Of a stretch of 6,861 bases of DNA, positions 1 to 6,101 are shown piece by piece. Each line of letters begins with the position of its first letter. The stretch's first letter is position 1. Both the position numbers and the translations under genes were made by a program. The stretch lies in contig JAQTRH010000052.1 in the NCBI GenBank assembly GCA_028711925.1, forward strand, positions 1 through 6,861. The letters are read 5' to 3'. The notes below the pieces were generated by a model. The model was not told where the DNA came from, ran no database searches, and saw only the letters and a list, made by a program, of their open reading frames with translations. The stretch comes from Candidatus Nanoarchaeia archaeon. GTDB taxonomy: Archaea; Nanobdellota; Nanobdellia; Woesearchaeales; CG1-02-33-12.

Positions 1-198
1 ATTAAAACGAATGCTCTTATATTAGGTAGAAAAATATCTGCAAGGCTGATAAATGACAAGATTACAAGTTATGTTGAGCTGTTTGTAGTTTGCCCTGAGT
101 GCAAAAGGCCGGATACAAAGCTTATGAAAGAGGATAATATAACTATTATGAAGTGTCTTGCATGCGGGGCAAGGCACCCTGTTAAAGCAAAAATTTAA
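1..198 (+). CDS. eif2b: Translation initiation factor aIF2 subunit beta, C-terminal part (5' end outside window)
   Basis: Only the last 65 codons are present, read in frame from base 1 to a TAA stop. The visible protein ends in a C4 zinc ribbon: CPEC (visible residues 31-34), then CLAC (52-55) about 17 residues later, followed by GARHPV. This matches the C-terminal zinc-binding domain of archaeal aIF2 beta / eukaryotic eIF2 beta. The preceding stretch (roughly residues 2-28, ending SYVELFVV) fits the strand that leads from the core alpha-beta domain into the ribbon. In the family, aIF2 beta joins alpha and gamma to form the heterotrimer that brings initiator Met-tRNA to the small ribosomal subunit in the cytoplasm. 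The stop is one base before the DUF424 start, so the two are probably co-transcribed and translationally coupled. The eIF5 C4 ribbon is a related alternative, but archaea generally have aIF2 beta and the DUF424 neighbour supports it. Confidence 0.9.
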   Translation: MKTNALILGRKISARLINDKITSYVELFVVCPECKRPDTKLMKEDNITIMKCLACGARHPVKAKI

Positions 199-199
199 G

Positions 200-499
200 A
201 TGATAGTCAAAAAGCATGTTGCTGAAGGAGGAAGGCTTATTCTTTGTGTTTGTGATGAAGACATAATTGGAAAAAATTTTCAAACTGATGATTTTAAGCT
301 TGACTTAAGCTCTGATTTTTACAAAGGCGATAAAAAAACAGAGCATGAAACAATAAAATTAATTGAAGCTGCTTATATGATAAATCTTGTTGGGGATAAA
401 TCAGTTGAGCTTGGATTAAAATTAAGGGTAATATCAAAACAGGATATAATCAAAATAGACAACATTCCTTATGTCCAGGCAGTAAGTATGGAAAGCTGA
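200..499 (+). CDS. DUF424 family protein (conserved archaeal, translation-associated neighbourhood)
   Basis: A complete 99-aa protein. An upstream ATG at 158 in the same frame would overlap 41 bases of aIF2 beta and add 14 residues unlike the family, so I chose the ATG at 200, one base after the aIF2 beta TAA. Family features visible: an N-terminal MIVKKH strand, CDEDIIGK (residues 18-25), a DFYKGDK segment (about 38-44), and the NLVGDKSVELGLKL block (about 61-74), ending in the IDNIPYVQ element that corresponds to the usual I-x-x-(V/I)-P-(H/Y)-(A/V)-Q. DUF424 proteins are small, nearly universal in archaea, of unknown biochemical function and often beside aIF2 beta. A role in translation or RNA handling is inferred only from that association. 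There is no clear Shine-Dalgarno motif upstream, so expression probably depends on translation of aIF2 beta. The gene ends with two consecutive in-frame TGA codons (497-502). Confidence 0.88.
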   Translation: MIVKKHVAEGGRLILCVCDEDIIGKNFQTDDFKLDLSSDFYKGDKKTEHETIKLIEAAYMINLVGDKSVELGLKLRVISKQDIIKIDNIPYVQAVSMES

Positions 500-535
500 T
501 GATTCGTAATTCTTTCGGAAAGTAAAACAAAAATC

Positions 536-543
536 TTATAAAT
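536..543 (+). promoter_or_regulatory. Probable TATA box for the small membrane-protein pair
   Basis: The sequence TTATAAAT is preceded by an A-rich tract (523-533, aaaacaaaaat) that could serve as a weak BRE. The box centre lies about 25 bases before the ATG at 565, close to the usual archaeal TATA-to-transcription-start distance. Transcription would therefore begin at or within a base or two of the ATG, giving a leaderless mRNA. This is the only non-coding gap on the + strand of the window. AT-rich DNA produces TATA-like strings by chance; the placement at the right distance from a start codon is the main support. Confidence 0.5.
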
Positions 544-564
544 CTGTCTTAATATTTAGTGTTT

Positions 565-663
565 ATGGATAAAAAAGAAAAACCAGATATTCTGACTATT
601 GTAATGGTCATTATTGGAGTATTGTTAGTTATATGGTTTATCACCATGTTGGTTAGTGGTTAA
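565..663 (+). CDS. 32-aa single-pass membrane micropeptide, unknown function
   Basis: I do not recognise this small gene. It starts at ATG 565 and encodes a charged N-terminus (MDKKEKPD), one hydrophobic segment of about 21 residues (roughly residues 9-30, containing VMVIIGVLLVIWFI) and a very short SG tail. That architecture is a single transmembrane helix whose basic/acidic N-terminus precedes it and which has no cleavage-site-like region, so it looks like a membrane anchor rather than a secretion signal. It is supported as a gene by the TATA-like box 25 bases upstream, by filling the gap after DUF424, and by its TAA lying exactly one base before the ATG of the next membrane protein, the junction form also seen at two conserved gene pairs here. 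At 32 codons a chance reading frame cannot be excluded. If real, it probably works with its downstream partner in the cytoplasmic membrane. Confidence 0.5.
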   Translation: MDKKEKPDILTIVMVIIGVLLVIWFITMLVSG

Positions 664-664
664 A

Positions 665-922
665 ATGAAAAAAGAAAACAGCGAAATTATTAAAAAAATC
701 GTATATTGGATATTTCTATTATTTTTAACCTACTTAATATATGAGCTTTTAAAAAAGCTGTTTGGAGGAAGTTTGGGTTTTGAAGAGCTTGTTATAGGCT
801 TGCTGATTGCAAATTTAGGATATTCTTTTTATTTAAGGGATTCTATAAACAAGTTGGATTCAAAGGTCTGTGGCCATATAGGATGGCATAAAGGACACAA
901 CAGCAAGAAGCAAATTAGTTAA
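665..922 (+). CDS. 85-aa two-pass membrane protein with Cys/His-rich tail, unknown function
   Basis: I do not recognise the family. From the ATG at 665 the protein has a short polar N-terminus, a first hydrophobic helix (about residues 12-29, IVYWIFLLFLTYLIYELL), a loop containing FGGSLGFEE, a second helix (about 42-57, LVIGLLIANLGYSFYL), and a polar tail. The tail begins with a heptad-like segment (RDSINKLDSKV) and continues CGHIGWHKGH, placing Cys69, His71, His75 and His78 close together; metal binding is possible but unproven. A GTG at 656 in frame would add three residues and overlap the upstream micropeptide by eight bases. I prefer ATG 665 because it gives the same TAA-N-ATG junction found at the other gene pairs. 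Hydrophobic helices broken by charged loops argue for a real coding region. Its TAA is separated by one base from the stop of the convergent DP2 gene. Confidence 0.72.
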   Translation: MKKENSEIIKKIVYWIFLLFLTYLIYELLKKLFGGSLGFEELVIGLLIANLGYSFYLRDSINKLDSKVCGHIGWHKGHNSKKQIS

Positions 923-923
923 T

Positions 924-3900
924 TTATCCAAACCATTTTCCAAGCCCTTCCTGCTTTTCTTTTTCCTTTCCAAAAACATCATCAACCCTTCTCTGGGTTA
1001 ATTCCAGTGTTTGTTTTAAATAAACAGGCACGTCATACTTATTGGCCAAACTTATGCTTGGCTTCAAATATTTGATAATCGAGCCTTCAGATATTGTAAA
1101 TATTATTTTTCCGCCGCACTTATCGCACTTTCCCATCAAAGGAGGCCTTCTGAACTTTTTATTGCACTTAACACACCTGAACTGCTGCATTGAAAATTTT
1201 CTTAAATTTCCTTTTATGTCTTTTATGAAATGCTTGTCGATAACCATTGATGCGACCTCTGTCTGGTTGACTGCCCTTATCTTTTCAGCAAGGTCCATCT
1301 GGCCTTTCAGTTTGTCTTCCATAGAAGGAATTTCCTTGTAGGAGGAGCATAAAATCCCTGAGTTTATATTTTCAACAGGATGCGTAAAGCCCATTTTTTC
1401 ATATTCAGTGGGTTTTCCTAACCTGTCGCTTATCTGTTCTATTTCAACTTCATATGGGCTTTTGTAATCAATTGACGCATTATAAAACTCAAGAGGGTAT
1501 TTCCACGCAACATCAAGGTCAAAGAACATATCATCAACCTCCGCAGGAATAACCTTAGAGGTTATGACAAGGCATGCATCCTGTGTCGAGCCCCTGTGGG
1601 CAGGAAGAAACTGCCTTGAAAAATTGAGAAGAGCATCCATCAAAAGCATAACGCTTGCCTCATCCCCATCACAGTCGCGCCTTGTTGCTGCATGAATCAT
1701 TGGATGCGCATAAAATCCCTGAGTTTTTGAAAAACCTAAAATCCTGCAGACAGTTCCTGCAGATGTATGGGGAGCAAGGGCAACAACAAGCTCACCTGCA
1801 AGTTCATCAGGGGATTTCATTTTATAATAAGGTTTTAATTCATAAAGTTTTGAAAGAACGTCATCAATAAAATTAGCTACATTAAACAAAACAATATCCG
1901 CGCCAAGCTCACTTGAATTAGGGCATGATGGCAGTATAACATCCTGCGGCTTTATTTCAATAACCTGATTTTCATCAATGATTTCCTTGCCATAAATATC
2001 TTTTGTGTATCCAAGCTCCTTTAATTTTTCTATTGATGTCCTTATCTCTTTAGGCTTAAAGTGAGTTACTGGAAGCTGGGTCATATCATACCTTGTAGTG
2101 CCGTCTTTGTTGACATAAATATCATGCTCTGCCCTCAATATTCCTTTTATTAAATGCTCGGGGATATGGTCTTTGTTGGAAGTTCCTCTGACTCCTTTTA
2201 TCAAATCAGGGCATGTCTTAATCTTTAATTTTTTCATAGAATAATCAAAATAATAATTTATATCAACGCTTTGTATTTTGTATGGTTTTGCTTCACCATG
2301 TTCACATTTTTCTTTTTCAATATCTCCGCAAATGTTGCAATAATACATTTTTTTTGTTTTTGAACCGCATTTTTCACATACTGAAAAGATAGTTTTATTA
2401 TTGCATTTAGGGCATTTATACAAAGGAAGCTCTGCTGTTATCTTTCCATTTTCAATTGCTGCCTGAAAGCATCTTAAACGATCCCCTTCTTCACCTACCG
2501 GAAAAAGCACATGAGGGCTTCCTGTAAGCTTTCTCATTTTTGCTTTTTCAGGCCTGCCCATTCTTGCTCCAATAAATATCCCTGCCTTGTCCATTACTTT
2601 TATGCTGGAAATTAAATTTATTATATCAAGAACATTCTTATCCTTATTTTCTTGAGCTGTTTTTTTTGTTTTTTCAATATCCTGTTTCTCATTTATATTT
2701 AAGTTTGAAAGCAATGCAGCTGCATCATTTCCCTCTATAACCACAAACTCGTTTGTTGCGACTTTGTGCTGCACTCCAAGATTTTCAAGTATTGTTTTTG
2801 GCTCTTTTTTTAAAGGAAGTATTATTTTTAATTTTTCTTCTCTATTTATTTTCATATCATCCAGCCAATCTAAAAAAACAGTGAATTCATCAAAAGAAAT
2901 TGTTTTCCAGTAAAATGTGTAGTTTGGGTGAAGAGGTATCTTTAATTCTTCTGAAATTTTAATAGATAAATTTGCATCTGGCTTTATATAAAAATAATTT
3001 TTTATGATGCTGTTAATTTTTTCTTCATCCATATCTAATAGATTAGATAGTTTTGTTATATCCAAGTTTCCAAATGTGTCAACAACAGCTTTTTCAAGCT
3101 CCTGCACCCACCATTCTTCACAATATCCAGCAGGAGCAAGAATATGCCCGCGGTTAAAAAAATCGCCGTAATTAAACAGGATATCCCCAAGAAAAATTAT
3201 TTCCTTTATCTCATCAACATATTTTTTAGCCTCTTTTTCAGAATCAATCCTCATAACGCTTCCATCTTTAAGCTTGACTGTTGGGCCCTCAATAGAATTG
3301 CAGGGATTTACTGTTGTTGCTTTTCCTGGCCTTTCAATCTTTAGCTGAGTTCCTGTTGCTATATATCCATTTAAGACTACCATGGTTGCAGGATTTATGT
3401 TTGATGATGAATATCCTGATGTTCTTGAGCGGCCGTATCTCAGCCTAAATCCTCCTGTTCTCATTGGAAATGCAAGAATTGGCCTTCCTGCCACTAAATC
3501 CTGTATAAATGTATAGTTGGGAGATATTTTTTCATTTTCCTTGTTTACCTTGCCCCTTGCCTTCATCTTTTTTTGGATTTCTAAAAATTCCTCAAGAAAA
3601 TCCCAATGCTCAAGCTGAAAATCATGGCCCCATTTTGAAAGCCTGTTCCATAACTTTGCTGCTTTTTGTGACAGGCATTCTGCTACAACAAGGCAGAATC
3701 CTCCTCTTATCCTGTTTGTGGGTATTCTTTCAAGATCTTTAAAGTTTGATACTTCAATACTTTCAGTGGGGTCGCCGTCAATCTGAACAGGAAGATTTCT
3801 CAGCATAAACCCAAGCTCTTTTTCACTCGGCAGATATTGTAGGTTAGTGGCTCTTTCATGATAATCAAATGTCTCCCTTATCATCCTGTTTATTTCATTT

Positions 3901-4469
3901 TCAGTGGGATCATAAGTGGAATATCCCATCTTTTTTCTTAAGTAGTCTGCGATAATCACAGAAACAGAGCCTCCTGTTCCTCCTGCGCTTCTTATAGGGC
4001 CTGAATATTTGATTGCAAAATACTCTTTATTATCCTGTTTTCTTGTTCTTATCTCAATTCCAACAAAGCCTTCTAAAGGAGAGGCAACAGTTCCCATTGT
4101 TATGTATGCAAATCCAACCCTTATTCCTATTTCTATTGCCTCTTTTTTATTTTCAAACTTGCAGAATTTTTCCTGTGCAATCTCAAGGGCTATTGTCAAT
4201 GCAACCCTCCATTCCTGAGAACCATATTTTTTTTCAAGCTCGATTATTCTTTCTGATATTCCTGAATTTATTATTTGGGGGGCAACTGTGGAAACAAGGC
4301 CTTCAACGCGCTCGGCCATGTTTTTTGCAAGAGGTATGCTAACTTCATCATCTGGGTCATACCCTTTTTTTCTTGCTTTTCCTGCAATCTCGTAGGCCTT
4401 TTTAACCTCAATATCTATTTTATTGATGTAATCTTGAATTTCAGGGCTTGTTTTAATATTGTCTGTCAT
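924..4469 (-). CDS. polC: DNA polymerase D large subunit DP2 (catalytic polymerase subunit)
   Basis: DP2 is the polymerising subunit of archaeal replicative PolD. The 1181-aa length is in the family range and no intein is present. Landmarks in order: GPIRSAGGTGG (residues 157-167); FRLRYGRSRTSG (about 341-352); NYGDFFNRGHILAPAG (about 433-448); GARMGRPEKAKMRKL (634-648), followed by PHVLFPVGEEGDRLR; two zinc sites (C686/C689/C698/C701 and C711/C714/C722/H724); the double-psi-barrel catalytic loop RRDCDGDEAS with D934 and D936 as metal-binding aspartates; a third zinc site (C1099/C1102/C1115/C1118) in the C-terminal region; and an extreme C-terminal PIP box QEGLGKWF (1173-1180) for PCNA. I chose ATG 4469, one base after the DP1 TAA; an in-frame TTG at 4481 would add four residues and overlap DP1. 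It is co-directional with DP1 and orc1. Oddities: Asp932 replaces the usual Asn, Ala938 replaces Asp, and the C-terminal tail is much shorter than in Pyrococcus. Confidence 0.96.
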   Translation of the reverse strand: MTDNIKTSPEIQDYINKIDIEVKKAYEIAGKARKKGYDPDDEVSIPLAKNMAERVEGLVSTVAPQIINSGISERIIELEKKYGSQEWRVALTIALEIAQEKFCKFENKKEAIEIGIRVGFAYITMGTVASPLEGFVGIEIRTRKQDNKEYFAIKYSGPIRSAGGTGGSVSVIIADYLRKKMGYSTYDPTENEINRMIRETFDYHERATNLQYLPSEKELGFMLRNLPVQIDGDPTESIEVSNFKDLERIPTNRIRGGFCLVVAECLSQKAAKLWNRLSKWGHDFQLEHWDFLEEFLEIQKKMKARGKVNKENEKISPNYTFIQDLVAGRPILAFPMRTGGFRLRYGRSRTSGYSSSNINPATMVVLNGYIATGTQLKIERPGKATTVNPCNSIEGPTVKLKDGSVMRIDSEKEAKKYVDEIKEIIFLGDILFNYGDFFNRGHILAPAGYCEEWWVQELEKAVVDTFGNLDITKLSNLLDMDEEKINSIIKNYFYIKPDANLSIKISEELKIPLHPNYTFYWKTISFDEFTVFLDWLDDMKINREEKLKIILPLKKEPKTILENLGVQHKVATNEFVVIEGNDAAALLSNLNINEKQDIEKTKKTAQENKDKNVLDIINLISSIKVMDKAGIFIGARMGRPEKAKMRKLTGSPHVLFPVGEEGDRLRCFQAAIENGKITAELPLYKCPKCNNKTIFSVCEKCGSKTKKMYYCNICGDIEKEKCEHGEAKPYKIQSVDINYYFDYSMKKLKIKTCPDLIKGVRGTSNKDHIPEHLIKGILRAEHDIYVNKDGTTRYDMTQLPVTHFKPKEIRTSIEKLKELGYTKDIYGKEIIDENQVIEIKPQDVILPSCPNSSELGADIVLFNVANFIDDVLSKLYELKPYYKMKSPDELAGELVVALAPHTSAGTVCRILGFSKTQGFYAHPMIHAATRRDCDGDEASVMLLMDALLNFSRQFLPAHRGSTQDACLVITSKVIPAEVDDMFFDLDVAWKYPLEFYNASIDYKSPYEVEIEQISDRLGKPTEYEKMGFTHPVENINSGILCSSYKEIPSMEDKLKGQMDLAEKIRAVNQTEVASMVIDKHFIKDIKGNLRKFSMQQFRCVKCNKKFRRPPLMGKCDKCGGKIIFTISEGSIIKYLKPSISLANKYDVPVYLKQTLELTQRRVDDVFGKEKEKQEGLGKWFG
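955..968 (+). terminator. Possible T-rich termination tract for the + strand genes
   Basis: The + strand reads ttttcttttt cc ttt some 33 bases past the stop of the 85-aa membrane protein. Archaeal transcription often ends at U-rich tracts without a hairpin. However, the tract is also explained by the antisense Lys/Glu codons of the DP2 C-terminus (GKEKEKQE), so it is weak evidence. Confidence 0.22.
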
Positions 4470-4470
4470 T

Positions 4471-6069
4471 TTAATTTCCAAATTTTAATATTTTTACATC
4501 TCTTGTTTGTAAATTAATTATAGGAACTCTTGAAGGCTCAGGATGATGCCCTACCTTTTCCTGAAAAGATGTTTTGCTTTGCCAGCATGAGCCGCAAATC
4601 ATTGTAACATTTTTATAGTTTGCAACTGATGTTTTATGTATATGACCAGTAAGAAAAAAATCAGGCACTTTGTTTATAACTAAAGGGTCTATCTTAACAT
4701 CAGGAATGTATAATGTTGATGTGTGTGTCGGGGCCAAATGCCTTTTTTGCAATAAAAATTTCATCATTAAGTCTGCCCTGTCATAACCCCCATTATTCCT
4801 TATAGATTCCACATTTGCCATATAATAATCAAAAGAGTATCCATGATAAAGCAATACATCAAAACCAGGAAAATCATTTGTTGCTCCTATATTAACAACA
4901 GAGGGATTTGAAACCAGGATTGTATTTGGAAGGTCCCATATTGGCTTTGCAAAATCCTTGTATAAAACAGGCTGGGGCTCTGCAATGCGCATAGCATCAT
5001 GGTTTCCAGGGCATATTATTATTTTTATATTTTCAGGTATTTTTTTTAAAAATTCAGCACATCCTTTGTACTGTTCATATATATCTTTTACAACAAGCTC
5101 TGTTTCCTGGCCTGGATAAATCCCAACACCATCAACAAGGTCTCCTATAATAAATATATATTTCACGTTTTTTGCAATATTTCTTTGTTTTTCATTTCCT
5201 GTTTTTTGGTTAATCCATTCAATAAACTTGTTGAAATCTTGTTCAAGAAAGTTATTTGAGCCGTAATGAATGTCAGAAAGGCATATTGCATATCCTTCAT
5301 AAGGTGCTTTTTTTAATTCTTTATTTAATGGGATGTCTGGAAAGATTAAATTGTTTGTAAAAACAATGTTTTGGCCGCTTACGCCTATTATTCCTATAAC
5401 CTCATCAAGGACTATGTCTTTTGCTGCATTGTAAATATCAGGCTTATTTTTGTTGATAAGGACATTAACAGACCCTGTTTGGTCTTCCAAAGTAAGCAGT
5501 AAATTGCTATTTTTTGTATAATTTTTTTCTATAACCATTCCTATTAAAGATATAGTATCTTTTTCTTTTTTATTTTTGATTCTGTTTATAGACATAAGGT
5601 TTTGGAATTCCTGCCTGTTTTTTAATATGCCTTCTATTGATTTGTACCTTGCGTTGAATAATGAAACAAAATCCTGAATATCTCTTTTCTTGGACTCTTC
5701 TTTATATGAAAATATAATTTTTATATCAGAAAAATCGTGTTTTTCCTGAATTTTTATGTTTTTATTTTCAATAAAAGTATCTACAAACTTTTTGTATAAG
5801 GAATCATTCCTTTCTTTTTCAGATAAAACCTTTAGTCTTTCAAACTCAACCCAGTTGGTTTCCTTCTTATTCTCATCATTCAGTATTTTATAAGAATCGC
5901 TGTTTAAGAAAAGAAATTCGTTTTCATTAGTGTTTTTGAGAATAAGGTTGCTTATTTCTTCTTTATTTTTATTGTTAATGATTTTATCAATAAAATTAGG
6001 GCTTAAAAGAATATTCTTTCTTAAAAAGAAATCCACTATCTCCTCTTGATTATTAAAATTATTTTCCAT
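4471..6069 (-). CDS. polB: DNA polymerase D small subunit DP1 (3'-5' proofreading exonuclease)
   Basis: DP1 is the Mre11-like proofreading nuclease that pairs with DP2. At 532 aa it is shorter than the roughly 600-aa Pyrococcus protein, apparently in the linker after the N-terminal domain. Visible parts: a small N-terminal helical domain (about 6-60, EIVDFFLRKNILLSPNFIDK), a charged linker, an OB-fold (about 172-248, TISLIGMVIEK to NLIFPDIPL), then the calcineurin-like phosphodiesterase domain. Its metal-binding motifs are all present: LSDIHYGS (264-271), GDLVDGVGIYPGQE (309-322), PGNHDAMR (354-361), YHG (408-410) and GHIH (475-478), so proofreading should be active. The C-terminus (WQSKTSFQEKVG to RVPIINL) also matches the family. 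The ATG start at 6069 lies 32 bases after the orc1 stop, and no Shine-Dalgarno motif is visible in that gap. Its TAA is one base before the DP2 ATG, which suggests coupled, stoichiometric synthesis of the two subunits. Confidence 0.96.
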   Translation of the reverse strand: MENNFNNQEEIVDFFLRKNILLSPNFIDKIINNKNKEEISNLILKNTNENEFLFLNSDSYKILNDENKKETNWVEFERLKVLSEKERNDSLYKKFVDTFIENKNIKIQEKHDFSDIKIIFSYKEESKKRDIQDFVSLFNARYKSIEGILKNRQEFQNLMSINRIKNKKEKDTISLIGMVIEKNYTKNSNLLLTLEDQTGSVNVLINKNKPDIYNAAKDIVLDEVIGIIGVSGQNIVFTNNLIFPDIPLNKELKKAPYEGYAICLSDIHYGSNNFLEQDFNKFIEWINQKTGNEKQRNIAKNVKYIFIIGDLVDGVGIYPGQETELVVKDIYEQYKGCAEFLKKIPENIKIIICPGNHDAMRIAEPQPVLYKDFAKPIWDLPNTILVSNPSVVNIGATNDFPGFDVLLYHGYSFDYYMANVESIRNNGGYDRADLMMKFLLQKRHLAPTHTSTLYIPDVKIDPLVINKVPDFFLTGHIHKTSVANYKNVTMICGSCWQSKTSFQEKVGHHPEPSRVPIINLQTRDVKILKFGN

Positions 6070-6101
6070 TTTTTAGGTAAGAAGAGTTTGTCTTGATTAA
6101 T
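6070..6101 (-). other. 32-bp spacer between orc1 and DP1
   Basis: This is the only non-coding gap in the minus-strand cluster. Read 5' to 3' on that strand it is A/T-rich and ends TTACCTAAAAA just before the DP1 ATG. I see no Shine-Dalgarno match, no stem-loop and no well-placed TATA box, so DP1 and DP2 are most likely transcribed from a promoter within or upstream of orc1. Confidence 0.5.

Noticed and set aside
158..199. Upstream ATG at 158 that would extend the DUF424 protein by 14 residues
   Set aside because: It lies inside the aIF2 beta zinc ribbon in another frame, and the extra residues do not resemble the DUF424 N-terminus, which begins at the MIVK of ATG 200.
22..264. Minus-strand 80-aa frame antisense to aIF2 beta and DUF424
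   Set aside because: It lies opposite two conserved genes and its translation shows no domain; it is a coding shadow.
512..522. Palindrome CTTTCGGAAAG after DUF424 as a terminator hairpin
   Set aside because: The arms are only five bases with a one-base centre, which cannot form a stable RNA loop, and no T-run follows.
924..4469. Intein within DP2
   Set aside because: Conserved blocks, including GPIRSAGGTGG and the catalytic loop, run without interruption, and the total length is normal for an intein-free protein.
4470..4481. TTG start at 4481 for DP2
   Set aside because: It would overlap the DP1 stop and add only MEIK. The ATG at 4469 gives the same one-base junction as the other gene pairs.
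1042..4517. Several + strand frames of 66-109 aa opposite DP2 (for example 4013-4342, 3509-3742, 1042-1341)
   Set aside because: All are antisense to well-conserved DP2 codons, their composition is rich in Phe, Leu and Ser from reversed Lys/Glu/Arg codons, and there is no recognisable motif.
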